From Hirudo medicinalis (Eukaryota > Annelida > Clitellata > Hirudinida > Hirudinidae): a DNA stretch of 53,715 nt. The notes beneath the pieces were generated by a model. It saw only the letters and a program-made list of their open reading frames with translations. It searched no databases and was not told the origin of the DNA. The position numbers were made by a program, and so were the translations under genes. The DNA lies in assembly GCA_011800805.1 (NCBI GenBank), contig MPNW01000521.1, positions 92,647-146,361 of the forward strand. Direction: 5' to 3'. The stretch's first letter is position 1, and the number at the start of each line of letters is the position of its first letter. Positions 22,687 through 53,715 of this stretch are shown here, piece by piece.

Positions 22687-23970
22687 TTAATTAAATTTGT
22701 TACAATCAGACTTCGTAGTCAATAGTGAAGAATAAACCGTTCTTCCCATCTTGCATCTTGTTCTGGGTTTCTGCAAACAGAATAATAATAAATTCGAACC
22801 TGAGAAGTGGAGAGCTCCCGAGCGACCCACTGGTCTTTTATCTTCAACTAAGTTTTTTGAGAAAACTTGAGTCCAATATTCGACCAATTCTTCCACCGGA
22901 GCTGTCTTTGATTCTCCCTCGTAATCCACCCTCAACATTGGACGTGCCCTGCTGCTGGACTTCTCTTGAACAAATTTTGAACAACATTTCTCTGCCTTTT
23001 TCTTTCAATCTTTCTCCGTTCTTTTTTACTTAGTCTGATCTTGGTTTTCACAAACTTACGAAATTTTACGTCATGCTGGTTCGAGTTTTCATGTTCTATT
23101 TTGAATTCATTTTCGGTGGGTCGTTCTGATTGCCCCCCGGCTGAATCGGACCACTGGGGGTATTAGTTTTTCAGTCCATGTGTTATATTCCTTGTCTATT
23201 AGTTTTGTTTAGTATTTTTTGTATTGAATTGCACAGCAATCAATACAGCTCTTCACTAGGAAGCTGAATGATTCTGATATTGCAATGCAAATGAATGCAT
23301 CTGATATTGATTCAGAATGAATTGTTTTAACTTACCTTCGCTGTTTAAGGTGCTTTCAATGGGAGTGATAAAGCAAAGAGCTTTTACTTAGCTACTTTTT
23401 GATGATGTTATCTGTTCTATTACGAGATCATTGAGAAATTGTCCATATTTGGGTTTGTTTCTAATCCTCCTTATTGCGTTTGTTGACAAATGAGGAACAT
23501 GTTTTGTATTGCAAGATTAATTCTCTTTTTCTCTAATGAGGTCAGACGTAGCTCTGCCTTGGCAACATCGCCCCACTGTCCATCTCCTACCAAAACATCT
23601 GAAGGAGGAACACTTGGGTGATTTGCATTGTCGTTTTCCGTTCTTGATTCTGTGATCTCTTGCACCCCATATCTCCAGACTGATCTCTAAAAATCTTTCG
23701 ATACGATGATTGGCGTCTGTGGCTTCTGATGGTTGCTAGAGATCTGTGCTGGAACTTCTTTTGAGCTCCAATATTCATATTTTTGCATCCCTCCTGTTTT
23801 AGTTCCAGTTCAATCTTTGCCAGCATGTGAGGTTCTTCTTTCGACTATCGACACTTGGAGTAATTCTTGCCCGCCTTTAGCCCATGGTATGAGCATGGTT
23901 TTGGTGGATCTTCAAGCCTAGTTCCGCTTGGAATTCTGAATTGCAAAAGTCGCATCCAAAGCGTTGTGCT
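22687..23970 (-). mobile_element. 5' part of a second R2-like LINE, decayed
   Basis: On the - strand, near 23965-23890, is a C2H2-type zinc finger (C-x2-C-x12-H-x4-H, starting CDFCNSEFQ) like the one at the start of the R2-like element at 24351-27765. Downstream, 23665-23471 reads VAKAELRLTSLEKKRINLAIQ, parallel to ATAELNLGGLHKNRINVSLQ in that element. Near 22930-22830 is VEELVEYWTQVF, parallel to DEALLEYWEKVF. The order is the same in both. Reverse transcriptase and endonuclease are missing, so this copy ends before the catalytic domains. It is a related but clearly diverged family member. Confidence 0.7.
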
Positions 23971-24245
23971 CTCGATATTCAAAGGACCATGTCTGTCTTC
24001 AGCGTATATGTTTATTGAACACAACGTTCTAACTTTTTATGTGTAACTAGGTTCTTCGGGGTCACCAATTTGTAGAGACGGCGATAATGACGACGAAGAC
24101 GAGTTCGCTACAAAGTTTATTTACAAAAACGGCAACAATGCTCCGACTGACAACATAACTGCTGGAGTAGCAGCGTAGCGAAGTAGCCGGAAGAGTAGGA
24201 GAGACGTGAAGTGAAAGAGTCGCTCCGACTGGTTCCTTATATATT
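23971..24245. other. Unassigned GC-richer segment beside the R2-like element
   Basis: Positions about 24060-24230 contain GTAGAGACGGCGATAATGAC, a run of ACGACGAAGACG type and TAGCCGGAAGAG. This composition differs from the flanks and recalls a retroelement terminal or untranslated region, but no terminal repeat partner is seen. It directly precedes the TAA microsatellite. Confidence 0.25.
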
Positions 24246-24256
24246 TATTATTATTA

Positions 24257-24315
<59 letters not shown>

Positions 24316-24350
24316 GCTGTTGTTGTCGTCGTCGTCATCATCATCATCAT
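24246..24350. repeat. TTA/TAA microsatellite grading into GTC and ATC repeats
   Basis: A long run of TTA units (24246-24315) passes into TTG, GTC and ATC units (24316-24350). It abuts the 3' end of the R2-like element read on the - strand, where it reads as a TAA tail. Confidence 0.9.
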
Positions 24351-27300
24351 TATTTTTTTCCCTTTATTTTCTCAGCCAAACAAACGAACAAACATAATAC
24401 CGGGTCAAGAACCTCACTAAATATCTAAAGTCACCCTTCTGGGCCTGAGAGAACCCCGGGACATAATGCGCAAACCACAGCACAATCAACATTTAAAAAT
24501 CAGTCCGTGCATTACACAATAAATCACTACATCACTACAATTCAACTCTTTTCCGCCATCGCTTTTGTGGTTTTCGTTTGAGATGTTTCCACATGCGGTA
24601 AGTGCCAGAAAGAGCTATCTTGACAAATTCATTAACATGCTTCTGGAGAAGCCGAGGCCGCGCCAAGAGGAGTACGATTTCGATGAGATCACTCCTCTCC
24701 AGTTGCAAACGAATGCAGTCACATAAACTTTCGGAGGAGGGAATTCACCTAGACTGTTGTTATCATCCATATTTGAACGTCTCTATCGTCATATTTTTGC
24801 ACTTTGGATGTGTGCATTTCGTCTAATGGGGCTGTTTCAGAGACGATGGTGACATCGCAGACTATGGACTGATCCTTCTCCCATGCTACGAGGTCTGGAA
24901 TTCTGAGGTTTCCATCATTACTCATTCTCGGCTCAACTTTGGAACGACCGTCCACTATCCAATAACTAATTCCTGCCCCCTCGGAAAAAGACTGAAGTCC
25001 ATATCCATCGACCGAATCATATAAACTCTCTGCGGTTTCTTGTTTCAGTTGTTTATTGGCTGCGGGTCCTTTTGACTTTCCAAATTTTCTGTATTTGCAA
25101 AGAGTTGCGCTGTTATCATTTAAAGCATCGAGCAGAAACTCACCTTCATTGGACTTGATGTATGCCACCATTGCCGACATTCTATTGGTTTTAATGATCG
25201 GCACCCATTTTTTGAGCTGCAGCAATCCGAGTCCTCCGGCGTTGACTCACACATGGAAGAAAGCAATCGGCGTGTCTTTAAGAAGCGAATCTAATCTTGG
25301 TGTCAGAAGCACTGAGAGACTTTAACGAAATACTATTGAAGGTGAGGTAATGCACGAGACTTGGTATTAGATGGGACCTGAGAGTGTACATTTTTTGATT
25401 TGGCTTCAGTGGAGACCTGGATATTGAATGCAACTTGTTCTGAATTTTTTCTCCTATTGATGCATATTTCAATTTATGACCGAGGTACTTGTAAGTGTCA
25501 AGAACGTTCATTGCCGTAATTTGATGTTAGTTGACCTCAAGGTAAGGATCCGGGTTGACAATCCCAGGGGTTGTCCCTCCTCCGAACTTCCGCCATCAGA
25601 GACAAGCATTTTTGAGTATTAATTCTTAGTCCCACTTTTGCCAAAAAGATCTCAACTTGTTCCAGAAGCTTATTCATTCCAATATCCGAGGAAGACAAAA
25701 GGATCAGATCATCTGCAAATGTTGTTGCATTTGACTGACGAATTAATATCTCCTGTCAGACCGATGGAAGGGTCCACCTCTGCCATCACCATGTCAATCA
25801 CCGCGTTAAAAAGTAGAGCAGACATGGGGTCTCCTTGCCGTACTCCTCTGTTCACTTGGATGTCGTGACTCAATTTTCCTCCAATCTTTAGTTGGACTGA
25901 GCAGTTGCGATAGGCCTCTGAAATATATCTCAGCGCGAATGGCAAGTTCCGAATCTAAGGGCTGCTCTAACAATCGATTGATGGAACACCGAATCAAATG
26001 CTTTGCTCACGTCGATGAAGGTGAGGTTCAGCATTTGCTTCTGCTCCCTCATTTTCATTTGCTTTGACTAGCCATATATTGTCCGCTAGGCCATCGCCGT
26101 GCCTGAAAGCCTTCTGACGATTTGGGAGAGGCCAGTATGTAAGCATTCTTCTGCTCAGCACGCGGTGGAATAATCTGCCAATGATTGGTCCAACTGTGAT
26201 TGGCCTGAAATCGCCGGGATTGAGTGTTTCTTGTTTTTTTGGAATACAAGTAACAATTCCTTTTTTGAGCTCATCTGGGGGACACCCAATGAACAGCCAA
26301 AATGTCATGGGGGTGGCTATGTCTTCCAGGAGCAGAATCCTTCAAATTCTTCAAAGCCTGAATGATTTCATCCGCCGTGACCGAACATCAATTTCTTCAA
26401 AAGTATCGATGGCTCTCTCCAAAGGTCTGCAATCACCTTTATATTTCTGGATGAAGACCTTTTCCCAATATTCGAGTAATGCCTCGTCAGCAGGAGGTAC
26501 AGAATGTTTTTCGTGATCTCCACTCATTACAAACTGGGCTCCCAAACTTGGACTGCTTCTAAACATTTGTTGAACTCTCGCATACTGTTGCCTTCGCAGC
26601 TCCACTTTCTTTGCTCGTTTTGATTAATGGTTTGCTGCTCTGACAAATTCGCGAGTATTGGATTAAACGTTTTTCTCCTCTCTGAATTCTGCCTCACATT
26701 TCCTCGTGTTTTCCTCTTTGACGCTATCTTCTCGGAAATCCATCTTTGAAATTCCATATTAATGATGGACCTTTTGACCTCGCTTTCCTCATTGGGGTCA
26801 AAGAGCGATCTGAACTCGTCATCCGCCAATCGGAGTAGAAACCTTCTTCTTTCAATGAACTGTAGCAGACCAACAACGTTTTCTAAATCAATTCTTGCGC
26901 AACTGGTTATGGCTTTAAAATCGGCCTTCAAGTCTGATGTTATCATATTTGAGAGCAGTTTGAGGTACTGTGGTTTGTTCCTAATTCTCCTAATTATGAT
27001 ATCCACATTGAGAGTGGGGAACTGCTGTTGGAGTGAAACGTTAATCCTATTTTTATGTAATCCACCAAGGTTCAATTCTGCAGTAGCCAGTGCTTTCCAT
27101 GACTCTGTATCGTCAAAGTTTGGAATAGGAAGGTGATGAATTCTTTCCTCAGCAGGACCCGAATCTGTTGGATTTGACGTCTCAGTAGGCGTGGTTGTTG
27201 CCGAACAATTCAGGTATCTCTCCAGTATTGCTTTATATTTGTCAGCGAGTCTTTGGCTTTTGACGGCATTCAATGTTCTGTGTTTAAATCTTTTATGGAG

Positions 27301-27765
27301 TTCTTTATTGACATTGTGTACTCCACTTCGAACCATTTCAGCCTCCCATGGCAGCAAGCATGCAATATTCTTCCTCTGTCCCCATTGCTTTTGAAGAGGG
27401 AAGACCAGCTCTGGCTTTGTGATATTCAATTGGATGGATTCTGTTTTCATGGATGTGTTTACCTCTCACAGTGGCGAACTTCTTGTTGCAAAAGTCACAA
27501 CGCACCTGTTTTCTACTAGCACCTGAAGAAGTTTCGCTCCTTCTTGCTCCGGCCACTGTTTACAAACTCCATGCTATTCGAATTAACCTCCATGAAACGA
27601 CCTTTTCAATCACTTGTAATATTTCTTAACACTGCTATGGAATGCAAATTTGTCAAGTTTGTTAACCTGCTTCGTTTTCTGGAGAAATAACGAATTTTCG
27701 AATTTTCCCCTTTTATTTTTCCCTGAAGGAAGTAAGTCGTTCACCGAAAGACAACAAACGGCAGG
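24351..27765 (-). mobile_element. R2-like LINE with N-terminal zinc finger, RT and restriction-like endonuclease
   Basis: On the - strand the domains run in the canonical order of site-specific LINEs. 27556-27338 has a C2H2 zinc finger (CDFCNKKFAT, C-x2-C-x12-H-x4-H). 27450-26527 is the linker (307 codons). 26605-26351 leads into the reverse transcriptase. 26308-25994 (FRPITVGPIIGRLFHRVL, AFRHGDGLADNIW) and 25945-25709 (GVRQGDPMSALLFN) are RT fingers and palm. 25511-25278 (YKYLGHKL) is thumb. 25225-24749 ends in a restriction-like endonuclease with PDLVAWEK, CDVTIVSE and K..KY. The CCHC knuckle before the endonuclease appears deleted. At least four frameshifts separate the pieces, so it is inactive. 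It is about 3.4 kb and lies between two TAA-type microsatellites. Confidence 0.82.
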
Positions 27766-27838
27766 TATTATTATTATTATTATCATCACCATCGTCATCA
27801 TCATCATCATTATTGTTATTGTTATTGTTATTATTATT
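27766..27838. repeat. TTA/ATC microsatellite at the 5' end of the R2-like element
   Basis: TTA units, then ATC units, then TTG/TTA units. The composition matches 24246-24350 at the other end of the element and suggests that the element sits inside what was one microsatellite. Confidence 0.85.
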
Positions 27839-28989
27839 CGGCGTTCTTGAAAGCCTTCAGAGGTAACTCCTTCTTTCATTGCGCTCATGAATATTAAGTG
27901 TGGTAATCATCTGGGGCAAAGAATTGCAGTTGCAGTTTCAGGTTCTCACGGACATGAGTTAGAAAACTTACTTTAGAGAATCAGGAATTAATTTTATTAC
28001 TAGTGTTAAAAAGCAATGCTTAAAATTACTAAATGTTAACATTAACACTAAATATTTAATTAATTTACTTATTAATTCTTTAAAGATTATACTATTTTTA
28101 GTCAATGGAAAACTAATTTTAGAAAGTAAACATAGTTTGGCTAGAGTGTGTGTGGATAACATTTTGCATTTTTATGAAAATTTGAATCAAAAGTGGTTTG
28201 AATAGTGTCGCTTTGTTGTCAGGAACAATTTCGCCGGGACAAAAACAACAATTATTCAAAAGTTGCATTGACGCGCATATCTCGGTTTGTGTCTAGCTTT
28301 TCATTGAAGATCTTCCTTCCACTTAAGGTTCTTTTAATGGCCACATTTGTTCAAAAAATATTTTGGGGTTATTTAGAAGCATGTTTGTATGCGTTGCAAA
28401 CGAGAAAGTGGAATCTTGAATACGACTTTGCATATTTGTGATATTTAATTATATTGAACGGGAACTCTGGGAGAACGTTGATGCTCAAAAGCTAATAAAA
28501 TTGCTTTTGCATTTTTCATCGTGGAATCTTCACCTTTTCCTCATCACGTGAATGATGATAAGTCTCATATTACCAAAATATTTTGGTATAATATTGTGGA
28601 TTTTTCTATTAAACATGATTTCAATTTAATACACGAATATTAAAAGAGATATTTTATTAAACTTTTTGCTAATAAGCAATCAGGACTTTCCAGATAACCA
28701 ACTTTCTTAATGAACTATGCAAACTTTTCAATTTATTTAATAATAAATTTGCTCATATTTTTCCCATCTTCTTTGAATTAGTGAAAGTGGAGTTGAGCAT
28801 TGGTTGGGACAGTCCAATAGCTTTTGTAAGGGAAGTCACAGAAAGAGGGAACAAGATATTTGCACATAGAATCACTTCTTGCAGGATAATAAGCTGTACT
28901 TAAGGTAGAATTGGGATGATTTTTTACACAGGCAAACCATAAACTAGATTAAACAACTTCACTTGTTGCACGTTTTTTGTGTCCACATA

Positions 28990-29058
28990 CCATCATGCAA
29001 TCGTATTTATTTATTTATTTGATTAAAGTACCTTGCATTAATCCATCATGCAATCGTA
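28990..29058. mobile_element. 37-bp LINE-tail insertion with 16-bp target-site duplication
   Basis: The 16-mer CCATCATGCAATCGTA occurs exactly at 28990-29005 and 29043-29058. Between them lies a TTTA-repeat block followed by GATTAAAGTACCTTGC. A similar TTTATTTATTTAATTAAAG block is at about 11787. This fits an extremely 5'-truncated LINE copy whose tail is read on the + strand as TTTA units. Confidence 0.65.
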
Positions 29059-29067
29059 ATCATATAA

Positions 29068-29070
<3 letters not shown>

Positions 29071-29099
<29 letters not shown>

Positions 29100-29100
29100 C
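29071..29100. repeat. AT dinucleotide microsatellite
   Basis: An uninterrupted run of about 15 AT units, followed by imperfect TATACTATACTAATATG-type repeats to about 29140. Confidence 0.9.
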
Positions 29101-29235
29101 TATACTAATATGTATATATACTATACTAATGTGTATTGTCGATGATCTCAAATGAAATTGAGGTTTTATTAACATTGGAGTCAAGTGATTTGTTTAAACA
29201 AAAATTTCAACAGCAATTAAGTTGACTTAGAGTCC

Positions 29236-50230
<20,995 letters not shown>

Positions 50231-51700
50231 TCATCATCAACACCTCCATTCATTGAAATGTGCAGTCATTTCCAATTCTAAGACATCTGGATGTGATCTA
50301 TTTGTTATTGTAACATTTCACTGAATTATTACATCGATCATAATTATTAGCATTTTGTAAATATTGCGATTAGGATATCTTCTCTTAACAAATCTGTCGT
50401 GGTGTCACATAAAATCCCTCACTTATTGTTGGTGCTCATTTGTTCAAAGCAACTTTCTTTAGAAATACGGGAAAGGGGATGCTGTCTCTGCACGACATAA
50501 ACATTTTTTGAGATTGCTTGAGCAAAGTGAAAGTGTTGCTGTGAAATTTGTTTGAAGGATGTTCGTTTGCTTTCAGATTAGTTTGACTAAAGTTTGTTAT
50601 TGATTTGGCATTTTCGCAATGATACCTCCAAAAAAACGTTTTCTCAAATATCTGCTAGTTAATGTCAAACGTCAGCGTTAAATATTATGAATGCTACAAA
50701 ATAACAGTCGTTAGCAGGTGCGATGCATCGGCTAGAAAAGCAATTTCTAGTGCACTTTTTGCATTGTTTAATGTCGTTCAAACAGCTTAATAAAAAGTCC
50801 CAAAAAATGATGGAAGTCCTAAAAAGATTAAAAAGCTCCTAAAGTTTTACTGGAATTTAATTAAAAAATTTTATTGAGGAATCGAAAATGGCGAGGATTC
50901 CCTATCTCATAGTTCTGGCAGTACACATTCAGTTAAGAGTCGTATTACCGGTGATGGGCAGGGGCAGATCTAGAATACTTTGGCGTTGGCCGCACTCTGG
51001 AACCTAGACCACTTAGGGTCAATCCCTAAGCCGCTTGCTGGTGCAAATATAAGAGGATATTTTATAGTCATATTGCTTATTAATTGTAAAATGGTTTCAG
51101 GTCTTTTATGTTCAAAGTTACATTTTTATAAAAAATACAAGACGCCTACCAATCTACCAAAATTATCCACTATTGTCTCTACTGTGATCGTACAGTGATC
51201 GGCATATCTTTAATAGCGCTCTGAATTTTTACGATAACTTTTGACCGAACTATTTTTTCAAATTCAAATTTCGATATATTATTTGATAAAGAAAGTCTAT
51301 CAATCAGATTCGTTAATCTTTTTGTGATCTGATGATACATTCCAGAAATATGAGTTTAAATCGCAAATATGCGTTTTTAGCATTCGTCATATCTTTAAGT
51401 TTCCTGTTAATGTAAGACAATAATAAGGCTCTAAATCATATTATTAATTCAAATAAAGTGTCATTATGATGTCCTCTGTCCCTTCGTTTCTATTATATCA
51501 ATACATCTTGACTTCGTTGATGCCACCAATTGATCCAGGTATTCTTTTCGCAAGATTTACCAGGCCTCAATTATCGCCTCTTTAATTGTTTATTAACGTC
51601 CGTTGCATAGCTGGATGATTAGGACATATCGCTTCTTTCGACTCCTTAACAGTTAAATATTGTTTTCCAGTGTCATATACCTTATATGTCTTATCACAAC
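50231..51700. other. CLCN 3' flank and intergenic DNA
   Basis: No gene is recognised. The open frame at 50980-51198 has no known motif. The first few hundred bases are probably CLCN 3' UTR. Confidence 0.35.
50789..50794 (+). terminator. Candidate CLCN polyadenylation signal
   Basis: First AATAAA that I find after the CLCN stop codon, about 560 nt downstream. Variant signals closer to the stop cannot be excluded. Confidence 0.3.
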
Positions 51701-53050
51701 TATCTATAATGTGAAACTCCGGTAATGCGGAGCTCCAGCAGAGATTCCTCAGAGGAGTGACCCGTCTTCAAGCGTTTCGGCCCTGATCTCCTGACGCTTT
51801 CTGGGGTTGGGCCGCACCCGGTGATCAGTCTCTGCTGGCTTATCATTTTTATCTCCACTTCCAACTCTCAACAATTCTTCTTCATTCCTCCTTTTTCATC
51901 CATGTTCCTTGACACACTGAAAGTCGGCCTCTTGTTTCGCCGTTTATGTAGGCCTAGCACCGACTTGAGAGGAAACCTTTCGCCGACCTGACAGGAGGAC
52001 CTCGCTTCCTACCATTGGATGCTTAATGGAGAAACGCTAATGGCTGTCTAGTTTAGTCCACAACCAATGGGAATGCCGTTTCGGCAGCCTTCGGCATTCG
52101 TTCCATAACTTTGTTCCTCTCTCTATCGGGTAGGCCAATCTCTCTAAGGAGGGTGTAACTGGACCTACTCATCAATCCACGTGCTCCAATTTCAATGGCA
52201 AAGAAGTGCACTCTATACCCTTTGTCAATGAGGTCAATCGTGAGCTCAGAATACCTGTCTTCTTTGAGCACGTTCTACTCCATTCTGTCTTCCCAAGGAA
52301 CTGTCAGCTCTGCTATGATGATGATGTCTGTTTTCTTGGATGCCATTACTGCATCTGGCCTTTGTCCACTCTCCTGAATCACCTGGTGATAGTGCTTCAT
52401 CCCTCCGATGTCGGCTGCTGTCATCCAATCATTTGCATTCTCTAGGAGATCTCTCCCTGGGGTTTTGCATTTATTCCTGGCATACTGAGATGCACCTTTT
52501 CGCAGAAAATACATCCTCCTCTGTGGGACGGACTCGCGAGCGTTAGCCTTTGAACAGGCTGACTCCATTGCTTCAACCAATATTTGCAAACACTTGGTTG
52601 TGTCTCCATGTATACCGACCTTGCGCTAGGGCATACTTACAACTTGATAAAACATGCCGAAGCGTCTGGACCTCTCCACAGAGCACACATCTGGAATCTT
52701 CTACCATTCCCCATTTCCGCAGGTTGTCACGAGAGGGTAGTTGATCATGCAGGGATCTTATCACAAAAGACAGCCGGAGCTGTGGCAAGCTCCATATGTC
52801 GTTTCATGAGATTGGTCTCTGCAGGGCCTCATCCCACGTTGTCCACTGTCCTTGTTGGCCTTTCTGCACTGCTTTTGTGATCCTGGCATTTTCTATATCC
52901 CTTTTCCTCTCTTGGATGATTAACGCCGATCTTTTGGCGCCGTTGGCTTGTGTCCACCTGATTGAGTGACTCCAGCCGATTCTTTGACGACCGACTTAGA
53001 TGGAGCCTCGTATCTCCTCGAAGGTCAGAACTTCTCTTGACTTTTCTATT
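51701..53050 (-). mobile_element. 3' part of a LINE encoding a CCHC knuckle and restriction-like endonuclease
   Basis: On the - strand, about 52905-52800 reads KAVQKGQQGQWTTWDEALQR. 52788-52573 reads LRLSFVIRSLHDQLP with a CCHC knuckle in CVLCGEVQTLRHVLSSCKYAL order. After a frameshift, 52589-52275 and 52271-52053 carry the endonuclease: GQRPDAVMASKKTDIIIIAE, LTVPWEDRME, then EDRYSELTIDLIDKGY. A single in-frame TAG lies between the last two. The RPD and E/D-T residues are present. RT is absent to the right. A palindromic 3' UTR segment follows at 51735-51838. The domain order is that of R2/R4/NeSL-type elements, but this family differs from the other two such elements in the window. Confidence 0.75.
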
Positions 53051-53110
53051 TCCTCTTGGGCATTGAATTTTTTTCCAGATCTGAACAGCGGCTTGGATCC
53101 ACAGATATAT

Positions 53111-53432
53111 CTATCTATAGGATATAAGGCTTAAGTCCGCGGAAAAAGCAGCCCATTCCATGATACTCGGGAAAAAATGCCACCGTTTCCTTTGAGGTTT
53201 ATCTTGATGGAAATCAATGTCACTTTCATGGTGACTCTTAGCAAAAGCGTTGAGAATACTGAAGATGGTCTTGATATAGTCTTTGGAAGCCTGTTTTCCT
53301 CTCATAAAAGCTTATTATGTCTGACCGCATGCTGAAAATCCTCTCATACCATACCATCACGGAACTTCTCCGAATTTTCTACTCCAATAAACCTCTTACT
53401 CCATATCTAAATCATGCCAGTAGTAGTGACAC
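53111..53432 (-). mobile_element. Second Tc1/mariner-like transposase fragment
   Basis: On the - strand the sequence reads WHDLDME, SRKFGEV, then KQASKDYIKTIFSILNAFAK, SHHESDIDFHQD and AFSADLSLI. It parallels 10060-10360 of the first copy block for block. It has its own frameshifts and a deletion across the catalytic Asp region, so it is an independent decayed copy of the same family. Confidence 0.75.
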
Positions 53433-53590
53433 CCATCAGCAGTGCCGGATTGCCTGTGGGAGGCCTGGGGCCCGCTTCGAAGACAAGCTCCTGTCCACCT
53501 CCCCTAGGACCATCCATATATGACGTCCACAAGAAAACTGGACTGGACTCCAACTTATGCTACACCTCTCATGTCTCTTCACAAAGTCGA

Positions 53591-53628
<38 letters not shown>

Positions 53629-53634
53629 ATTCTG

Positions 53635-53684
<50 letters not shown>

Positions 53685-53715
53685 TGGGAATCTCGTTAAT
53701 CCATTCATGCGCGTC
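53433..53715. other. Unassigned right edge
   Basis: Less AT-rich DNA with no recognised gene. The stretch around 53440-53475 (CAGTGCCGGATTGCCTGTGG) has the look of an interspersed repeat, but I cannot match it to another place in the window. Confidence 0.2.

Larger units (their letters stand above)
27839..29235. other. Intergenic sequence upstream of CLCN
   Basis: AT-rich DNA without a recognisable gene. It contains a 14-bp perfect palindrome, CCAAAATATTTTGG (28573-28586), a 37-bp insertion flanked by a 16-bp direct repeat (28990-29058) and an AT microsatellite (about 29071-29100). A 78-codon frame at 28205-28441 is unassigned. The CLCN promoter is expected here or further 5'; the ttag just before 29230 could be an acceptor for an untranslated exon. 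Confidence 0.4.

Noticed and set aside
24211..24420. Open frame with a long Ile run
   Set aside because: Translation of the TTA microsatellite, not a protein.
26762..27136. 124-codon + strand open frame
   Set aside because: Antisense of the R2-like element's linker region; no independent motifs.
50980..51198. 72-codon open frame after CLCN
   Set aside because: No motifs and intergenic context; likely chance.

Overview
The window is animal nuclear DNA. It is AT-rich and intron-rich, most introns are GT-AG, and it is heavily colonised by decayed retrotransposons, DNA transposons and TAA/TTTA microsatellites. Nothing looks prokaryotic: there are no operons, and every conserved protein is split into many exons. 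The proteins are clearly metazoan. The mix of element families (CR1/L2-like, R2-like and R4/Dong-like LINEs, Ty3/Gypsy, Tc1/mariner, possible piggyBac) suggests an invertebrate. A spiralian would fit, but I cannot place the species.

Four protein-coding genes, all on the + strand, could be rebuilt exon by exon by requiring splice phases to agree. (1) 1743-8706: a 25-exon gene for the MTR4/SKIV2L2 RNA helicase, the motor of the nuclear exosome (985 aa). (2) 13249-17215: a 12-exon gene for the splicing factor PUF60 (542 aa). (3) 18261-20202: a two-exon TRIM protein (RING, two B-boxes, coiled coil, propeller-like C-terminus; 610 aa). (4) 29236-50230: a 20-exon gene for a ClC-3/4/5-type endosomal chloride/proton exchanger (794 aa). 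MTR4 and PUF60 both act in nuclear RNA metabolism; the others are unrelated, so this is ordinary gene neighbourhood rather than a functional cluster.

The rest is mostly mobile DNA. Positions 1-645 hold the 3' end of a CR1/L2-like LINE; 9541-10415 a Tc1/mariner pseudogene; 10490-11640 a Ty3/Gypsy pol fragment (-). Between TRIM and CLCN, 20495-27838 is a nest of - strand LINEs: a CR1-like copy, a truncated R2-like copy and a nearly full-length R2-like copy bounded by TAA repeats. CLCN introns hold an R4/Dong-like LINE (also bounded by TAA-type repeats), a Gypsy gag remnant, two other LINE fragments and a possible piggyBac remnant. The right end (51700-53432) holds a LINE C-terminal endonuclease fragment and a second Tc1 copy.

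The most interesting unexplained structure is a roughly 195-bp interspersed repeat with three consecutive stem-loops. It occurs at least eight times in both orientations, inside introns and inside other transposons. One old copy in the last PUF60 intron supplies an exon-like segment with good splice sites but the wrong phase. Single-N positions at 32286 and 40089 each separate exact duplicates and look like uncollapsed assembly joins.
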